From Dankookia rubra (lineage in GTDB: Bacteria > Pseudomonadota > Alphaproteobacteria > Acetobacterales > Acetobacteraceae): 43,801 bases of DNA. Where the stretch lies: assembly GCF_004355005.1 (NCBI RefSeq), contig NZ_SMSJ01000046.1, positions 1-43,801 on the forward strand. Reading direction: 5' to 3'. A model generated the notes under the pieces. The model did no database searches. It had not been told where the DNA came from and was given only the letters and a program-made list of their open reading frames with translations. The position numbers and the translations under genes were made by a program. How positions within the stretch are numbered: the stretch's first letter is position 1; each line of letters opens with the position of its first letter. Below, piece by piece: positions 31,832 through 39,837 of the stretch.

Positions 31832-31856
31832 GGAACCGGGGCGCGGGGTGCGGGTT
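31832..31856 (+). promoter_or_regulatory. Weak candidate EcfG promoter
   Basis: GGAAC at 31832-31836, 16 bp spacer, then GGTT at 31853-31856. It lies 33 bp before the ATG of the SDR gene and matches the EcfG-type consensus except for one -10 base. The GC-rich context raises the chance of a coincidental match. Confidence 0.4.
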
Positions 31857-31888
31857 CTCCCCCCACCCCCCAAAGTCCGAGGATCCCC

Positions 31889-32959
31889 ATGCCGCAAATC
31901 CGGCTGAAGCCGCTGTCGCAGCAGACCATCGTCATTACCGGCGCGAGTTCCGGGATTGGCCTTGCCACCGCAAGGCGTGCCGTTCGTGCCGGCGCCCGCG
32001 TCTTCCTCATCTCCCGCAACGAGGCCGCGCTGCGGACCATCGTCGAGGAGTTGCGGTCCCGCGGCGGCCGGGCCGACTTCGCGGTCGCCGACGTCGGCGA
32101 CAAGGCGGCACTGGAGGCCGCGGCGGAAAAGGCGCAACAGGCCTTCGGCGGCTTCGACTCCTGGGTCAACGACGCCGGCACCAGCGTCTACGGTACGCTC
32201 GAGCAGACGCCGATCGAGGACCAGAAGCGGCTGTTCGACACCAACTACTGGGGCGTGGTGCATGGCTCGCTGATCGCGGCCAAGGCGCTGCGCGGCCGCG
32301 GCGGCGCCATCGTCAATGTCGGCAGCGTGCTGTCCGACCGCGCGATGATCCTGCAGGGCACCTATTCGGCAAGCAAGCACGCGGTGCGCGGCTTCACCGA
32401 CGCGCTGCGGATGGAGCTGGAACGCGACGGACGGCCGATCAGCGTCACGCTGATCAAGCCCTCCGGCATCGAGACCGGCTTCCAGGACCATGCGCGCAAC
32501 CTGCTGGACAGCCCCGGCGTGCGGGTGCCGCCGCCGGCCTACGAGCCCGACCTCGTCGCCCGCGCCATCCTGCATGCCTGCGAGCACCGCAAGCGGGAGA
32601 TCGTGGTCGGCTTCGGTGGCCATGCCATCTCGCTGATGGGCGCGCTCTTCCCGCGCGCGACCGACCTGGCGCTGGAGATGGTCGGCTACCCCGTGCAGGT
32701 TTCCGACAAGCGGCCGAAGCCCGAGCGCTACGACAACCTGTACCAGCCGCGCGAGGACGGGACGGAGAAGAGCCTGACACGGCCAGTGGCGCCGGTGCGG
32801 AAGACCAGCCTCTTCCTCGAAGCGCAGCTGCATCCGGCGCTGACGGCGACGGTGCTGGCGGGCCTCGGCGCGCTGGTGCTGGGCGCGGGCGCGGCGCAGC
32901 GGATGGGGTCCGGTCACCTGATGCGCGACGCGCGGCGGCAGGTCCGGCGTTTCGTGTAG
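31889..32959 (+). CDS. SDR-family oxidoreductase with C-terminal hydrophobic segment
   Basis: A 356-residue short-chain dehydrogenase. Cofactor motif TGASSGIG, basic residue after strand 2 (LISRNE, favouring NADP), VNDAGTS, catalytic Ser in NVGSVLSDRA and active site YSASK. The first 250 residues are the enzyme. The extra 100 end in a hydrophobic helix (ATVLAGLGALVLGAGAA) that may anchor it to the membrane. Such extended SDRs are often stress-regulated in alphaproteobacteria, and a GGAAC-type promoter candidate precedes it. Substrate unknown. A conserved hairpin follows its stop. Confidence 0.88.
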   Translation: MPQIRLKPLSQQTIVITGASSGIGLATARRAVRAGARVFLISRNEAALRTIVEELRSRGGRADFAVADVGDKAALEAAAEKAQQAFGGFDSWVNDAGTSVYGTLEQTPIEDQKRLFDTNYWGVVHGSLIAAKALRGRGGAIVNVGSVLSDRAMILQGTYSASKHAVRGFTDALRMELERDGRPISVTLIKPSGIETGFQDHARNLLDSPGVRVPPPAYEPDLVARAILHACEHRKREIVVGFGGHAISLMGALFPRATDLALEMVGYPVQVSDKRPKPERYDNLYQPREDGTEKSLTRPVAPVRKTSLFLEAQLHPALTATVLAGLGALVLGAGAAQRMGSGHLMRDARRQVRRFV

Positions 32960-32966
32960 CGCAGTG

Positions 32967-32990
32967 CCGGGGAGGCGGTATTCTCCCCGG
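32967..32990 (+). terminator. GGTA-type hairpin directly after the SDR stop
   Basis: CCGGGGAG (32967-32974) pairs with CTCCCCGG (32983-32990); the interior reads GCGGTATT. The same layout, GGGGAG-nn-GGTA-TTCTCCCC, occurs after the hydrolase at 38946. It begins 8 nt after the TAG. Confidence 0.6.
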
Positions 32991-33013
32991 GCACCTCATG
33001 CACGTCTCCTGGT

Positions 33014-33041
33014 CCGGCACTCGCCGCGCGGCAAGTGCCGG
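33014..33041. terminator. 28-bp near-perfect palindrome between convergent genes
   Basis: CCGGCACT (33014-33021) pairs with AGTGCCGG (33034-33041), and the interior GCCGC/GCGGC also pairs, leaving one C-A mismatch. It sits 4 bp from the acetamidase stop and serves either strand. Its GGCACTCGC core recurs on the minus strand at 38999-39021. Confidence 0.6.
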
Positions 33042-33045
33042 GTTC

Positions 33046-34011
33046 TCAGAACAGCAGTCCCTTGCGCAGCATGCCGTGCACGCCCTTCTCGCCGTTCACC
33101 GTCTGCGTCACGTGGAAGTCCACCGCCAGGCTGCAGATCTGGTAGGCGTCGGCCGCCGAGAGGTTGGAGCGCGAGACGATGAAGGCGATCATCTCCCGCA
33201 GCGCGGTCTTCATGGCGACGTCGAGATCCTCGTGCATGCCCATGCTGATGTAGTGGGTCTTCGTCTCCGCGCGCGGGTATTTCAGGATCGGGTCGCGCGC
33301 ACCGCCGCCCTTCTCGAGCGACAGGCGGAAGTGCCCGGTCAGGCACATCTCCAGCGCGTTGATGCAGACCTCGCCGTCGCCCTGCACGCCGTGGCCGTCG
33401 CCGGCGGAGAAATTGGCGCCGGGGACGAAGACCGGCAGGAACAGCGTCGCGCCCTCGCCGCATTCCTTGTTGTCGAGGTTGCCGCCATGCGCGCGCGGCT
33501 CCTTCGTGCTGATCGTGCCCCATTCCCGCGGCGGCGCCACGCCCATGACGCCGAAGAAGGGCGCCATCGGGATGGTGACGCCCGGCCCGACCGGCACCTT
33601 GCAGGTCATCGCCTCCCGGTCCACCGGGATGTGCAGCACGCGGGCATAGGGGAAATCCTCCGGCAGGGTGCCGACCAGAGGGCGGAAGGCGCAGAAACCC
33701 CAGTCGGCGCCGAGTTCGATCCGCTCGATGTCGACGCGCAGCACGTCGCCCGGCTCGGCGCCCTTCACCGCGACGGGCCCGGTCAGGATGTGCGGCCCGA
33801 GCCGCGGCACGCCGCCGGCCTGGATGGCGGCCAGCTTTTCCGGGATCGCCAGGCCGCTGCCGGCGGGAGGCATGACCTCCTTCGCGCCGGAGACGCATTC
33901 GAGGATCACGAGGTCGCCGGGGTCCACTTCCTTGACCGGCGCGAAGGCGGCATCGAAGGCGCCCCAGCGCACATTGGCGATGGTCGGCTCGATACGGTGG
34001 GTGGCTGGCAT
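33046..34011 (-). CDS. Acetamidase/formamidase family protein
   Basis: A 321-residue member of the FmdA/AmdA family, hydrolysing short-chain amides to ammonia and acid. Family motifs are AVKGAEPGDVLRVDI, AFRPLVGTLPEDFPY, PFFGVMGVAPP, GGNLDNKECGEGATLFLPVFVPGANFSAGDGHGVQGDGEV and AYQICSLAVDFHVTQ. Glu and Asp residues in DGHGVQGDGE probably bind the catalytic metal. The ATG at 34011 follows GGGGGA; longer in-frame starts upstream lack a site. The natural substrate may be larger than acetamide. Confidence 0.93.
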   Translation of the reverse strand: MPATHRIEPTIANVRWGAFDAAFAPVKEVDPGDLVILECVSGAKEVMPPAGSGLAIPEKLAAIQAGGVPRLGPHILTGPVAVKGAEPGDVLRVDIERIELGADWGFCAFRPLVGTLPEDFPYARVLHIPVDREAMTCKVPVGPGVTIPMAPFFGVMGVAPPREWGTISTKEPRAHGGNLDNKECGEGATLFLPVFVPGANFSAGDGHGVQGDGEVCINALEMCLTGHFRLSLEKGGGARDPILKYPRAETKTHYISMGMHEDLDVAMKTALREMIAFIVSRSNLSAADAYQICSLAVDFHVTQTVNGEKGVHGMLRKGLLF

Positions 34012-34137
34012 GCTGGTCCCCCGGGGGTCGATAGCAAGGATCGGATTGCTCCGCATGGATGCAAGCTGGAAGCCAGGCTGGCAAGTCGCGCGGCCGCCGG
34101 TCCAGCCCCGGGGACACAGGCGCGGCATGCCGGGCCG

Positions 34138-34165
34138 CCGCTCCGGCCTGCCCGGCCCGGAGCGG
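34138..34165 (-). terminator. Hairpin between corA and the acetamidase gene
   Basis: CCGCTCCGG (34138-34146) and CCGGAGCGG (34157-34165) form a perfect 9-bp stem with a 10-nt loop, about 42 nt past the corA stop on the minus strand. No T-run follows. Confidence 0.5.
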
Positions 34166-34206
34166 GGTTCACCTCCCCGGGCGGTTCCGCCCCTCGGCGG
34201 CCTGCG

Positions 34207-35193
34207 TCACAGCCAGCCCTTGCGGCGGAAATAAACGATGGGCAGCACGGCGGAGATGACCATGAGCCCGAGGGCCATCGGATAGCCGAGGTCCCATTGC
34301 AGCTCCGGCATCCGCGCGAAGTTCATGCCATAGATGCTGGCGATCAGGGTCGGCGGCATCAGGGCGACGCTGGCGACGGTGAAGGTCTTGATGATGGCGT
34401 TCTGCTCGACATTGATGATGCCGAGCACCGCGTCGAGCAGGAAATTCGCCTTGCCGTTCAGGAAATTCGCGTGCTCGACCAGTGACCGCACGTCGCGCAC
34501 CAGCGACTTGATCAATGCCTGGTTCTCCCGCCGCACCGCCACCGCCTTTTCCGCGGTGAGGAAGGTGAGGATGCGCGACAGGCCGAGCAGCGTCTCGGTG
34601 GCGCGGGTCGTCACCTCCCCGACCTGGCCAAGCGTGATCAGCGCGTCCTTCAGGTCGGCATCCTTGCGGGTGGCCTTGACCTTGGCCTTGGCGGTGCGGA
34701 AGGCGGCCTGGCTGGCGCGGTCCATGTCAGCGGCTATGCGCTCGAGGATATCGGCGAGGCGGTCGACGATCTGCTCGAACAGATGCAGCATCACCCCGTC
34801 CGGCGTCCCCAGCATGATCGCCGGCGCCCGCTGGCAGCGGGCGCTGAAGACCGCGAAGGCCTTGGGCGTCGCGTAGCGGACGGTGACCAGCGCGGTATTG
34901 CCGAGCACGAAGGTGATGGCGGTCGAGCCCAACTCGCCGCCCTCGACCCCATAGAGAAAGGGGGCGGTCAGGAAGAGCACGTCGCCTTCCTTGTAGAGGC
35001 GGGAGGAGCTCTCGATCTCCTGCATCTCCTCGCGGGTCGGGATTTCCAGCCGCAGGGCGTCCTGCACCTGGGCCTCCTCCGCCTGGGTCGGGGTCAGCAG
35101 GTCGATCCAGACCGCGCGCTGCAACGAGGCCGCGTCCTGCGGACCTTCGCGCACCAGCAGATGGCCGTTCTCGACGGTGTAGGTGGTCAGCAT
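34207..35193 (-). CDS. corA: CorA-family magnesium/divalent cation transporter
   Basis: A 328-residue inner-membrane channel. The N-terminal cytoplasmic alpha/beta domain includes IEIPTREEMQEIESSSRLY-like segments. The long stalk helix ends in LPPTLIASIYGMNF: GMN is the pore signature between the two C-terminal helices, and the chain ends with the basic tail YFRRKGWL. Length and layout match CorA pentamers importing Mg2+ (or Co2+/Ni2+). Divergent from the Bug receptor at 35327. Confidence 0.93.
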   Translation of the reverse strand: MLTTYTVENGHLLVREGPQDAASLQRAVWIDLLTPTQAEEAQVQDALRLEIPTREEMQEIESSSRLYKEGDVLFLTAPFLYGVEGGELGSTAITFVLGNTALVTVRYATPKAFAVFSARCQRAPAIMLGTPDGVMLHLFEQIVDRLADILERIAADMDRASQAAFRTAKAKVKATRKDADLKDALITLGQVGEVTTRATETLLGLSRILTFLTAEKAVAVRRENQALIKSLVRDVRSLVEHANFLNGKANFLLDAVLGIINVEQNAIIKTFTVASVALMPPTLIASIYGMNFARMPELQWDLGYPMALGLMVISAVLPIVYFRRKGWL

Positions 35194-35326
35194 CTGGGTG
35201 CTCCCGGCCGCTCGGGTCCGGCGTGTCTAGCCGCAGCAGGGAGGCAAGTCACCCCTGGCCCTTCGCTTGGCCCGGCGCTTGCTGCTTCCCTGCCGAAGCC
35301 GGTGAACCCTGCGAGAGGCACTCGTC

Positions 35327-36304
35327 ATGCGTCGTCTGCTGCAGCTTTTCGGGGCAGTCCTCTGCCTCGCCACCGGGCAGGCCGGCCTGGCCGCCGCCGC
35401 CGATCCCTGGCCAGCCAAGCCCATCCGCATCGTCGTGGTCTTCCCGCCCGGCGGGTCGTCCGACATCGTCGCCCGGGTCCTGGCCGAGGCGCTCGGGCCG
35501 CGGCTTGGCCAGCGGGTGGTGGTGGACAACAAGCCGGGCGCCGGCGGCACGCTGGCGGCGCTGCACGTCGCGCAGCAGCCGGCTGATGGCTATACCCTGA
35601 TGCTGAGCAACACGGCGCCGATCGTCACCTCGCCGCCGCTCTATTCCAAGGCGGGCTACGACCCGCAGGCCTCCTTCACCCATGTGTCCTATCTCGGCGC
35701 CACCTCGATGGTGGTGGTGACCAACCTTTCCGTCCCGGCGACCGACCTCAAGGGGCTGATGGCCTGGATGCGGTCACAGCCGCAGCCGGTGACCTTCGGC
35801 ACCTCGGGCGCCGGTTCGGTCGGGCATGTGGTCGGCACCATGTTCACGCAGCAGACCGGCATCCCGCTGAACCACGCGCCCTATCGCGGCAGCCAACCGA
35901 TGCAGGCGGACCTGCTTGGCGGGTCGATCCTGCTGTCCTTTGACACGCTCCCGGAGAATGTGGAGAACATCAGGGCCGGGCGGCTGCGCGCCTATGCGGT
36001 GACCGCGACGGCACGGGCGGCCAGCGTGCCGGACGTGCCGACGGTGGCCGAGGCCGGGCTGCCCGGGCTGCTGGCGCAGAACTGGCTCGGCCTCTCCGCC
36101 CCCGCCGGCCTGCCGGCGCCGATCGCCGAGCGGCTGCATGCCGAGGTTGCCGCGGCGATGCGGACCCAGGCCATGCAGGACCGGATGGCCGCCGTCGGCA
36201 TAGTTCCCGGCAGCATGACCCAACCGGAATTCACCCGCTTCGTCGGCGAGCAGATCGACACGGTGGGCGGTACGGTGAAGGCCATGGGTATCAGGAACGA
36301 TTGA
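35327..36304 (+). CDS. Bug/TctC-family solute-binding receptor
   Basis: A 325-residue periplasmic receptor with signal peptide MRRLLQLFGAVLCLATGQAGLAAA. Motifs: IRIVVVFPPGGSSDIVARVL, VVVDNKPGAGGTLAALHVAQ, YRGSQPMQADLLGGSI and DVPTVAEAGLPG. It begins after CGAGAGGC and is divergent from corA. A terminator candidate follows at 36358. The nearby guanine-deaminase-like enzyme and OHCU decarboxylase raise the possibility of a purine-related ligand, but this is position only. Confidence 0.92.
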   Translation: MRRLLQLFGAVLCLATGQAGLAAAADPWPAKPIRIVVVFPPGGSSDIVARVLAEALGPRLGQRVVVDNKPGAGGTLAALHVAQQPADGYTLMLSNTAPIVTSPPLYSKAGYDPQASFTHVSYLGATSMVVVTNLSVPATDLKGLMAWMRSQPQPVTFGTSGAGSVGHVVGTMFTQQTGIPLNHAPYRGSQPMQADLLGGSILLSFDTLPENVENIRAGRLRAYAVTATARAASVPDVPTVAEAGLPGLLAQNWLGLSAPAGLPAPIAERLHAEVAAAMRTQAMQDRMAAVGIVPGSMTQPEFTRFVGEQIDTVGGTVKAMGIRND

Positions 36305-36357
36305 GGCGAAGGGAAGAAGCGAGGCGGGAAGGCAGGGCTTCGCGTTCTGGATGCTTC

Positions 36358-36381
36358 GGGCCTTCGGCCCCATTTGTTTTT
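36358..36381 (+). terminator. Rho-independent terminator after the Bug receptor
   Basis: Stem GGGCC/GGCCC (36358-36370) with a TTC loop is followed by CATTTGTTTTT, the clearest intrinsic terminator in the window. It overlaps the start of the dispersed repeat at 36372. Confidence 0.7.
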
Positions 36382-36470
36382 CCGGGCCCGGCACCCTCCG
36401 CTTCGCGAGCGCCACGCCCATAAACAAAAAGGAAGGCTGAGGCTTGGCGAGAGAATGCCTTTCCCTTCCT
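36372..36470 (+). repeat. Dispersed intergenic repeat, copy A
   Basis: Shares with copy B (38979-39080) the ordered blocks CAT-TGTTTT, GGCACCCTCCGC (36390-36401), GCGAG-GCC, AAAAAGGAAGG (36426-36436) and a CTTTTCCC-like end. It lies between the Bug receptor and the deaminase. Confidence 0.65.
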
Positions 36471-36491
36471 TGGATGAGACGCGGGTCTGCC

Positions 36492-36980
36492 ATGGATGAC
36501 GACAGCTTCCTCCGCCGCGCGATCGCGCTTTCGGCCCAGGCCGCCGCGACGCCGGGCAGCGAGCCCTTCGGCGCGGTCGTCGTGAAGGGTGGCCGGGTGG
36601 TGGGGGAGGGGTTCAACCGCTCCCGCGCCCGGCTCGACCCCACCTCGCACGGCGAGACGGAAGCGATCCGCGACGCCTGCGCCAACCTTGCCACCCTCGA
36701 CCTGGACGGCTGCGACCTCTACTCCTCCTGCGAACCCTGTGCGCTGTGCGTCGCGGCGATGCAGATCGTCGGCATCGGCCGCGTGGTCTATGCGGCGTCG
36801 CTGGCCGACAGTGCCGCGGCCCTGGCCGGCGTGCCGCGGGAAAAGCGCCGCGGCGGCGACGTGGCGGCGCTGCGGCGGGAGGCCGGTGCGCCGATCGGCA
36901 AGGGCCGCATCCCCGCCCGCCAGGCGCTGGTGGCGGAGGCTGTCGCGGTGCTGGAGGCCTGGGCCAGGGCGTCCGGTTAG
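36492..36980 (+). CDS. Nucleoside deaminase, guanine-deaminase-like
   Basis: A 162-residue cytidine-deaminase-fold zinc enzyme. Zn ligands are His in SHGETEAIRDA (with the catalytic Glu) and the two Cys of SSCEPCALCVAAM. EPFGAVVVKGGRVVGEG is the usual N-terminal strand pair. Sequence type and length fit the GuaD/TadA-like small deaminases, of which guanine deaminase (guanine to xanthine) is the likeliest. The ATG at 36492 is preferred over an upstream ATG because it matches family starts. OHCU decarboxylase 2 kb away supports purine catabolism. Confidence 0.87.
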   Translation: MDDDSFLRRAIALSAQAAATPGSEPFGAVVVKGGRVVGEGFNRSRARLDPTSHGETEAIRDACANLATLDLDGCDLYSSCEPCALCVAAMQIVGIGRVVYAASLADSAAALAGVPREKRRGGDVAALRREAGAPIGKGRIPARQALVAEAVAVLEAWARASG

Positions 36981-36981
36981 A

Positions 36982-37866
36982 TCAGCCCTGCAGGTGCGTG
37001 CGGAACCATTCGGTCGCGGGCCCGGAGGACTGGGCGAACTCCGCGGCATAGGCATCAAAATGCCCGCCCGGCAGCAGCACCAGCCGCTTCGGCTCAAAGG
37101 CGGCGATGGCGAGGTCGGACACCGCCAACTGATCCTTCATCGCGACGGTCAGCAGCAGCGGCGTCGGCGAGATCAGCCCGACATAGCTGCCCGGCTCATA
37201 GCCCAGCCCGTATTCCAGGGTCCGCAGCGTCACCTCGTTGCGCCAGGACGGGGCGCGGCTGGCGGCGGTCTCGGTGAACCAGGCGTAGGCATCGGCCCTC
37301 GGCAGGGCCGAGGGCGCCACCGAGGCGGCATCCACCACGGCCAGCATCGCCGGCGCCTCCCCCGCCGCCCCGGCGAGGCGATCGGCATGGGAGTGCGCCT
37401 CGAGCCCGCCCATGAAATCCGGTCGGACGAAGCGGCGGAAGCCCTGCGACCCGCTGATCGCCGGCACCTGGGAGACCACGCACTTCACCCGCCGGTCGAT
37501 GGCGGACACGACCAGCACATGGGCGCCGCTGTAGCGCGAACCCCCAGACCTCGATGCGGGCCGCGTCGGTCTGTGGCAGGCCGGCGGCGAAGGTGATGGC
37601 ATCCGAATAGTCGCGGACCTGCTGCCAGGGGTCGATCTCCTGTCGCGGCGCGCCGTTGCTCGCGCCGAGATTGCGGTTGTCGTAGACGAGGCAGGCGAAA
37701 CCCGCCTTGGCGAAGGCCTCGGCATGGCGGTCGAGATGCATCTCCTTCACCGCTGAGAAGCCTGCGCCATGACGATGGTGAGGAAGCGTCCGGTGCCTTG
37801 CGGCAGGTAGTGCCAGCCGCGCAGCGTGGTGCCGTCGGTCGTCCTGAAGGCGACGTCCTGGCGCAT
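36982..37866 (-). pseudogene. Alpha/beta hydrolase gene with two compensating frameshifts
   Basis: The sequence encodes a dienelactone-hydrolase-like protein of about 294 residues in three segments. Frame 1 from the ATG at 37866 reads MRQDVAFRTTDGTTLRGWHYLP and runs to about 37765. A missing base (expected His codon after VMA) shifts to a second frame reading GFSAVKEMHLDRHAEAFAKAG and NRNLGASNGAPRQEIDPW. Near 37543 an extra T restores frame 1, giving YSGAHVLVV and VKCVVSQVPAISG to the TGA at 36982. Without the shifts the first frame stops at 37750. This is either a recent pseudogene or two sequence errors. Two opposite single-base changes 220 bp apart in an otherwise well-conserved gene make error plausible. 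Confidence 0.85.
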
Positions 37867-38086
37867 CGTGTTGTCCTCTCGATCGGGGCTCGCCCAATCA
37901 GTGGTCTGACGGGCCGCCCCGGTCGAGGCATTGGTATTGCAACCTTTCCAGCTTCAACGAACCATTCTGGAGGGATACCGGGCTGCGTTCGGTGAGAGCA
38001 TGGCGTGGGGTGCGACCGGCGATGCCCTTCCGCGATCGCGCCGCCTATGCTCCGCCGGCGGCGCAGCGCCGGGGGAGGGAAGCAGC

Positions 38087-38941
38087 ATGGACACGCGCAA
38101 TGTGCAGACGGGCCCCGGCCTCGTCTTCGACGTCTCGGTGGCCGGCGAACCGGGGGCACCGCTGGTGCTGCTGCTGCACGGCTTTGCCGTCTCCCGCCAC
38201 CTGTACGACGCGCAGGTCCCGGCCCTGGCCGCGGCCGGCTATTTCGCCGCGGCGCCGAACCAGCGGGGCTATTCGCCCGGCGCGCGGCCCGACCCGCAGG
38301 ACCGGGCGCAATACGACATCGGGTTGCTGATCCGGGACGCCCTCGACCTCGCCGAGGCGATGGGCGGGGCAGGATGCCGCTTCCACCTGGTCGGGCATGA
38401 CTGGGGCGGCAGCCTTTCCTGGGAGATCGCCGCGCATTGGCCGCACCGCGTGGCCTCGCTGACCATGCTGTCCCGCCCGCATCCCGGCGCCTTCGCCCGC
38501 GCCCTCGCCGACGATCCGGAGCAGCCCACGCGGTCGCGCCACCACAAGGCCTTCCTCGAGCCCGACGCGGTGCCGAAGCTGCTGGCCGAGGATGCCGCCT
38601 GGCTGCGGGTGCGGCACAAGGCGCAGGGCATCCCGCCGGCGCAGACCGAGAAGCACCTGGCCGTCCTCGGCAACGCCCCGGCACTGGAGGCGGCGCTGGC
38701 CTGGTACCGCGCCCGCGGCACGGTGCACCGGCCGATCCCGAAGATCGAGGTGCCGACGCTGTTCATCTGGGGCGATGCCGACGACACGGTGGGGCGGATG
38801 GCGGCCGAAGGGACGGTGGATTTTATCGAGGCGCCCTACCGCTTCGTCGAGTTGCCGGGCGTCGGCCATTATGCCGCGGACCAGGTGCCGGAGCGGGTGA
38901 ATGGGCTGCTGCTGGAGCACCTGGCGGCACATCCGGTGTGA
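38087..38941 (+). CDS. Alpha/beta hydrolase, epoxide-hydrolase/haloalkane-dehalogenase type
   Basis: A 284-residue hydrolase. HGFAVSRHL gives the oxyanion segment. LVGHDWGGSLSWEIA holds nucleophile Asp105 in the position typical of epoxide hydrolases and dehalogenases. FIWGDADDTVG supplies the acid residue and GVGHYAADQVPE the catalytic His. Substrate unknown. The ATG follows GGGGGAGGGAAG. It is divergent from the frameshifted hydrolase, with about 220 bp of shared upstream DNA. A perfect 11-bp hairpin follows the stop. Confidence 0.9.
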   Translation: MDTRNVQTGPGLVFDVSVAGEPGAPLVLLLHGFAVSRHLYDAQVPALAAAGYFAAAPNQRGYSPGARPDPQDRAQYDIGLLIRDALDLAEAMGGAGCRFHLVGHDWGGSLSWEIAAHWPHRVASLTMLSRPHPGAFARALADDPEQPTRSRHHKAFLEPDAVPKLLAEDAAWLRVRHKAQGIPPAQTEKHLAVLGNAPALEAALAWYRARGTVHRPIPKIEVPTLFIWGDADDTVGRMAAEGTVDFIEAPYRFVELPGVGHYAADQVPERVNGLLLEHLAAHPV

Positions 38942-38945
38942 AAGA

Positions 38946-38971
38946 TCGGGGGAGAAGGTATTCTCCCCCGA
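38946..38971 (+). terminator. Perfect GGTA-loop hairpin after the hydrolase stop
   Basis: TCGGGGGAGAA (38946-38956) pairs fully with TTCTCCCCCGA (38961-38971) around the tetraloop GGTA. It begins 5 nt after the TGA. No T-run follows, but stem stability is high. The related hairpin at 32967-32990 has the same relation to its gene. Confidence 0.75.
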
Positions 38972-38978
38972 GCCCCCG

Positions 38979-39080
38979 CATCTGTTTTGGGGAGTTTGGC
39001 ACCCTCCGCGCAGCGAGTGCCGACACCCAAAAAGGAAGGGCGGGGTTTGGGGATGGGAATACTTTTCCCTCCCCAACTTT
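38979..39080 (+). repeat. Dispersed intergenic repeat, copy B
   Basis: Contains GGCACCCTCCGC at 38998-39009 and AAAAAGGAAGG at 39029-39039 in the same order as copy A. It ends in an imperfect hairpin, TTGGGGATGGGAA/TTTCCCTCCCCAA (39047-39076). It occupies the space between the convergent hydrolase and uraD genes. Confidence 0.65.
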
Positions 39081-39088
39081 GCTTCCTT

Positions 39089-39574
39089 TCAGGCCGCGAA
39101 GCGGTCCTGCAGCCGCAGCAGCAGGATGCGCCCGATCTGCCGCACCGCCTCCGCCCGCTCCTGCCCCGGCGTGTTGCCCAGCCGCGCCTCGAATCCGGCC
39201 AGGATCTCGGCGGCGCCGCGGTCGCGCACTGCCATGATGAAGGGGATGCCGAACCGCGCGCGATAGGCCTCGTTCAGCGCGAGGAAGCGCGCCCGCGCCG
39301 CGGCATCGAGCGAATCCAGCCCGGCCGAGCCCTGCTCCTTCGCGCTGTCCTCGGTGACCGCGCCCTGCTCCAGCAGCCGCCCCGCCAGGTCGGGATGGCC
39401 GTTGAGGAAATCCGTCAGCGCCGCGCCTCGCAGCCCGTGCAGCACCGCGACGAAGGAGGCATGCAGGGCGGTGGCGGAGCCGCAATCGGGGCCGAGCGCC
39501 CAGACCGCCTCTGCGAGGTCGGGCCGGTTCTCGAAGACGCTGCCGAAGCGGGCGAGGAAATCCTCCCGCGTCAT
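39089..39574 (-). CDS. uraD: 2-oxo-4-hydroxy-4-carboxy-5-ureidoimidazoline (OHCU) decarboxylase
   Basis: A 161-residue helical enzyme completing urate breakdown by decarboxylating OHCU to S-allantoin. HPDLAGRLLE and SAKEQGSAGLDSL are family signatures, followed by LNEAYRARFGIPFIMAVR, which contributes to the active site. Length is normal. The ATG overlaps the stop of a small upstream reading frame (ATGA). Urate hydroxylase and HIU hydrolase are not in the window. Confidence 0.93.
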   Translation of the reverse strand: MTREDFLARFGSVFENRPDLAEAVWALGPDCGSATALHASFVAVLHGLRGAALTDFLNGHPDLAGRLLEQGAVTEDSAKEQGSAGLDSLDAAARARFLALNEAYRARFGIPFIMAVRDRGAAEILAGFEARLGNTPGQERAEAVRQIGRILLLRLQDRFAA

Positions 39575-39735
39575 GCCGCAGGCAGCCCGGAGGCACGGGC
39601 GACGGCGGGGACATCGGTGGCCTCGGCGTGGCGGCCGGTTGCCGCCGTGCCATCCGCTGCGCGGACCAGCCGGCAGGCCAGCATCCCGGCGGCGATGATC
39701 GCCGCGGTCGTGGTGGCGAAGACCTGGTCTGACAT
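39571..39735 (-). CDS. Small protein overlapping uraD, unknown
   Basis: A 54-residue frame, MSDQVFATTTAAIIAAGMLACRLVRAA at the start, whose TGA overlaps the uraD ATG. Third codon positions are almost all G or C, as in neighbouring genes. A hydrophobic stretch (AAIIAAGMLAC) could be a membrane segment. The ribosome-binding site is weak (GGCAGG directly before ATG). It may be a real small gene coupled to uraD or a chance frame. Confidence 0.45.
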   Translation of the reverse strand: MSDQVFATTTAAIIAAGMLACRLVRAADGTAATGRHAEATDVPAVARASGLPAA

Positions 39736-39837
39736 CCTGCCATCCGGAACGCGGGCAGGACGCCCCCTCGCGGGAAGCGCCCTGGCAACTCGGTGGGGTG
39801 GGTGGGGAACCGGGCCGGAGCGCCGCGGCGCCCGGCG

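Noticed and set aside
31021-34485. Plus-strand frame of about 1150 codons
   Set aside because: It crosses the superoxide dismutase and SDR genes in the wrong frame and runs antisense to the acetamidase; composition is that of a shadow frame.
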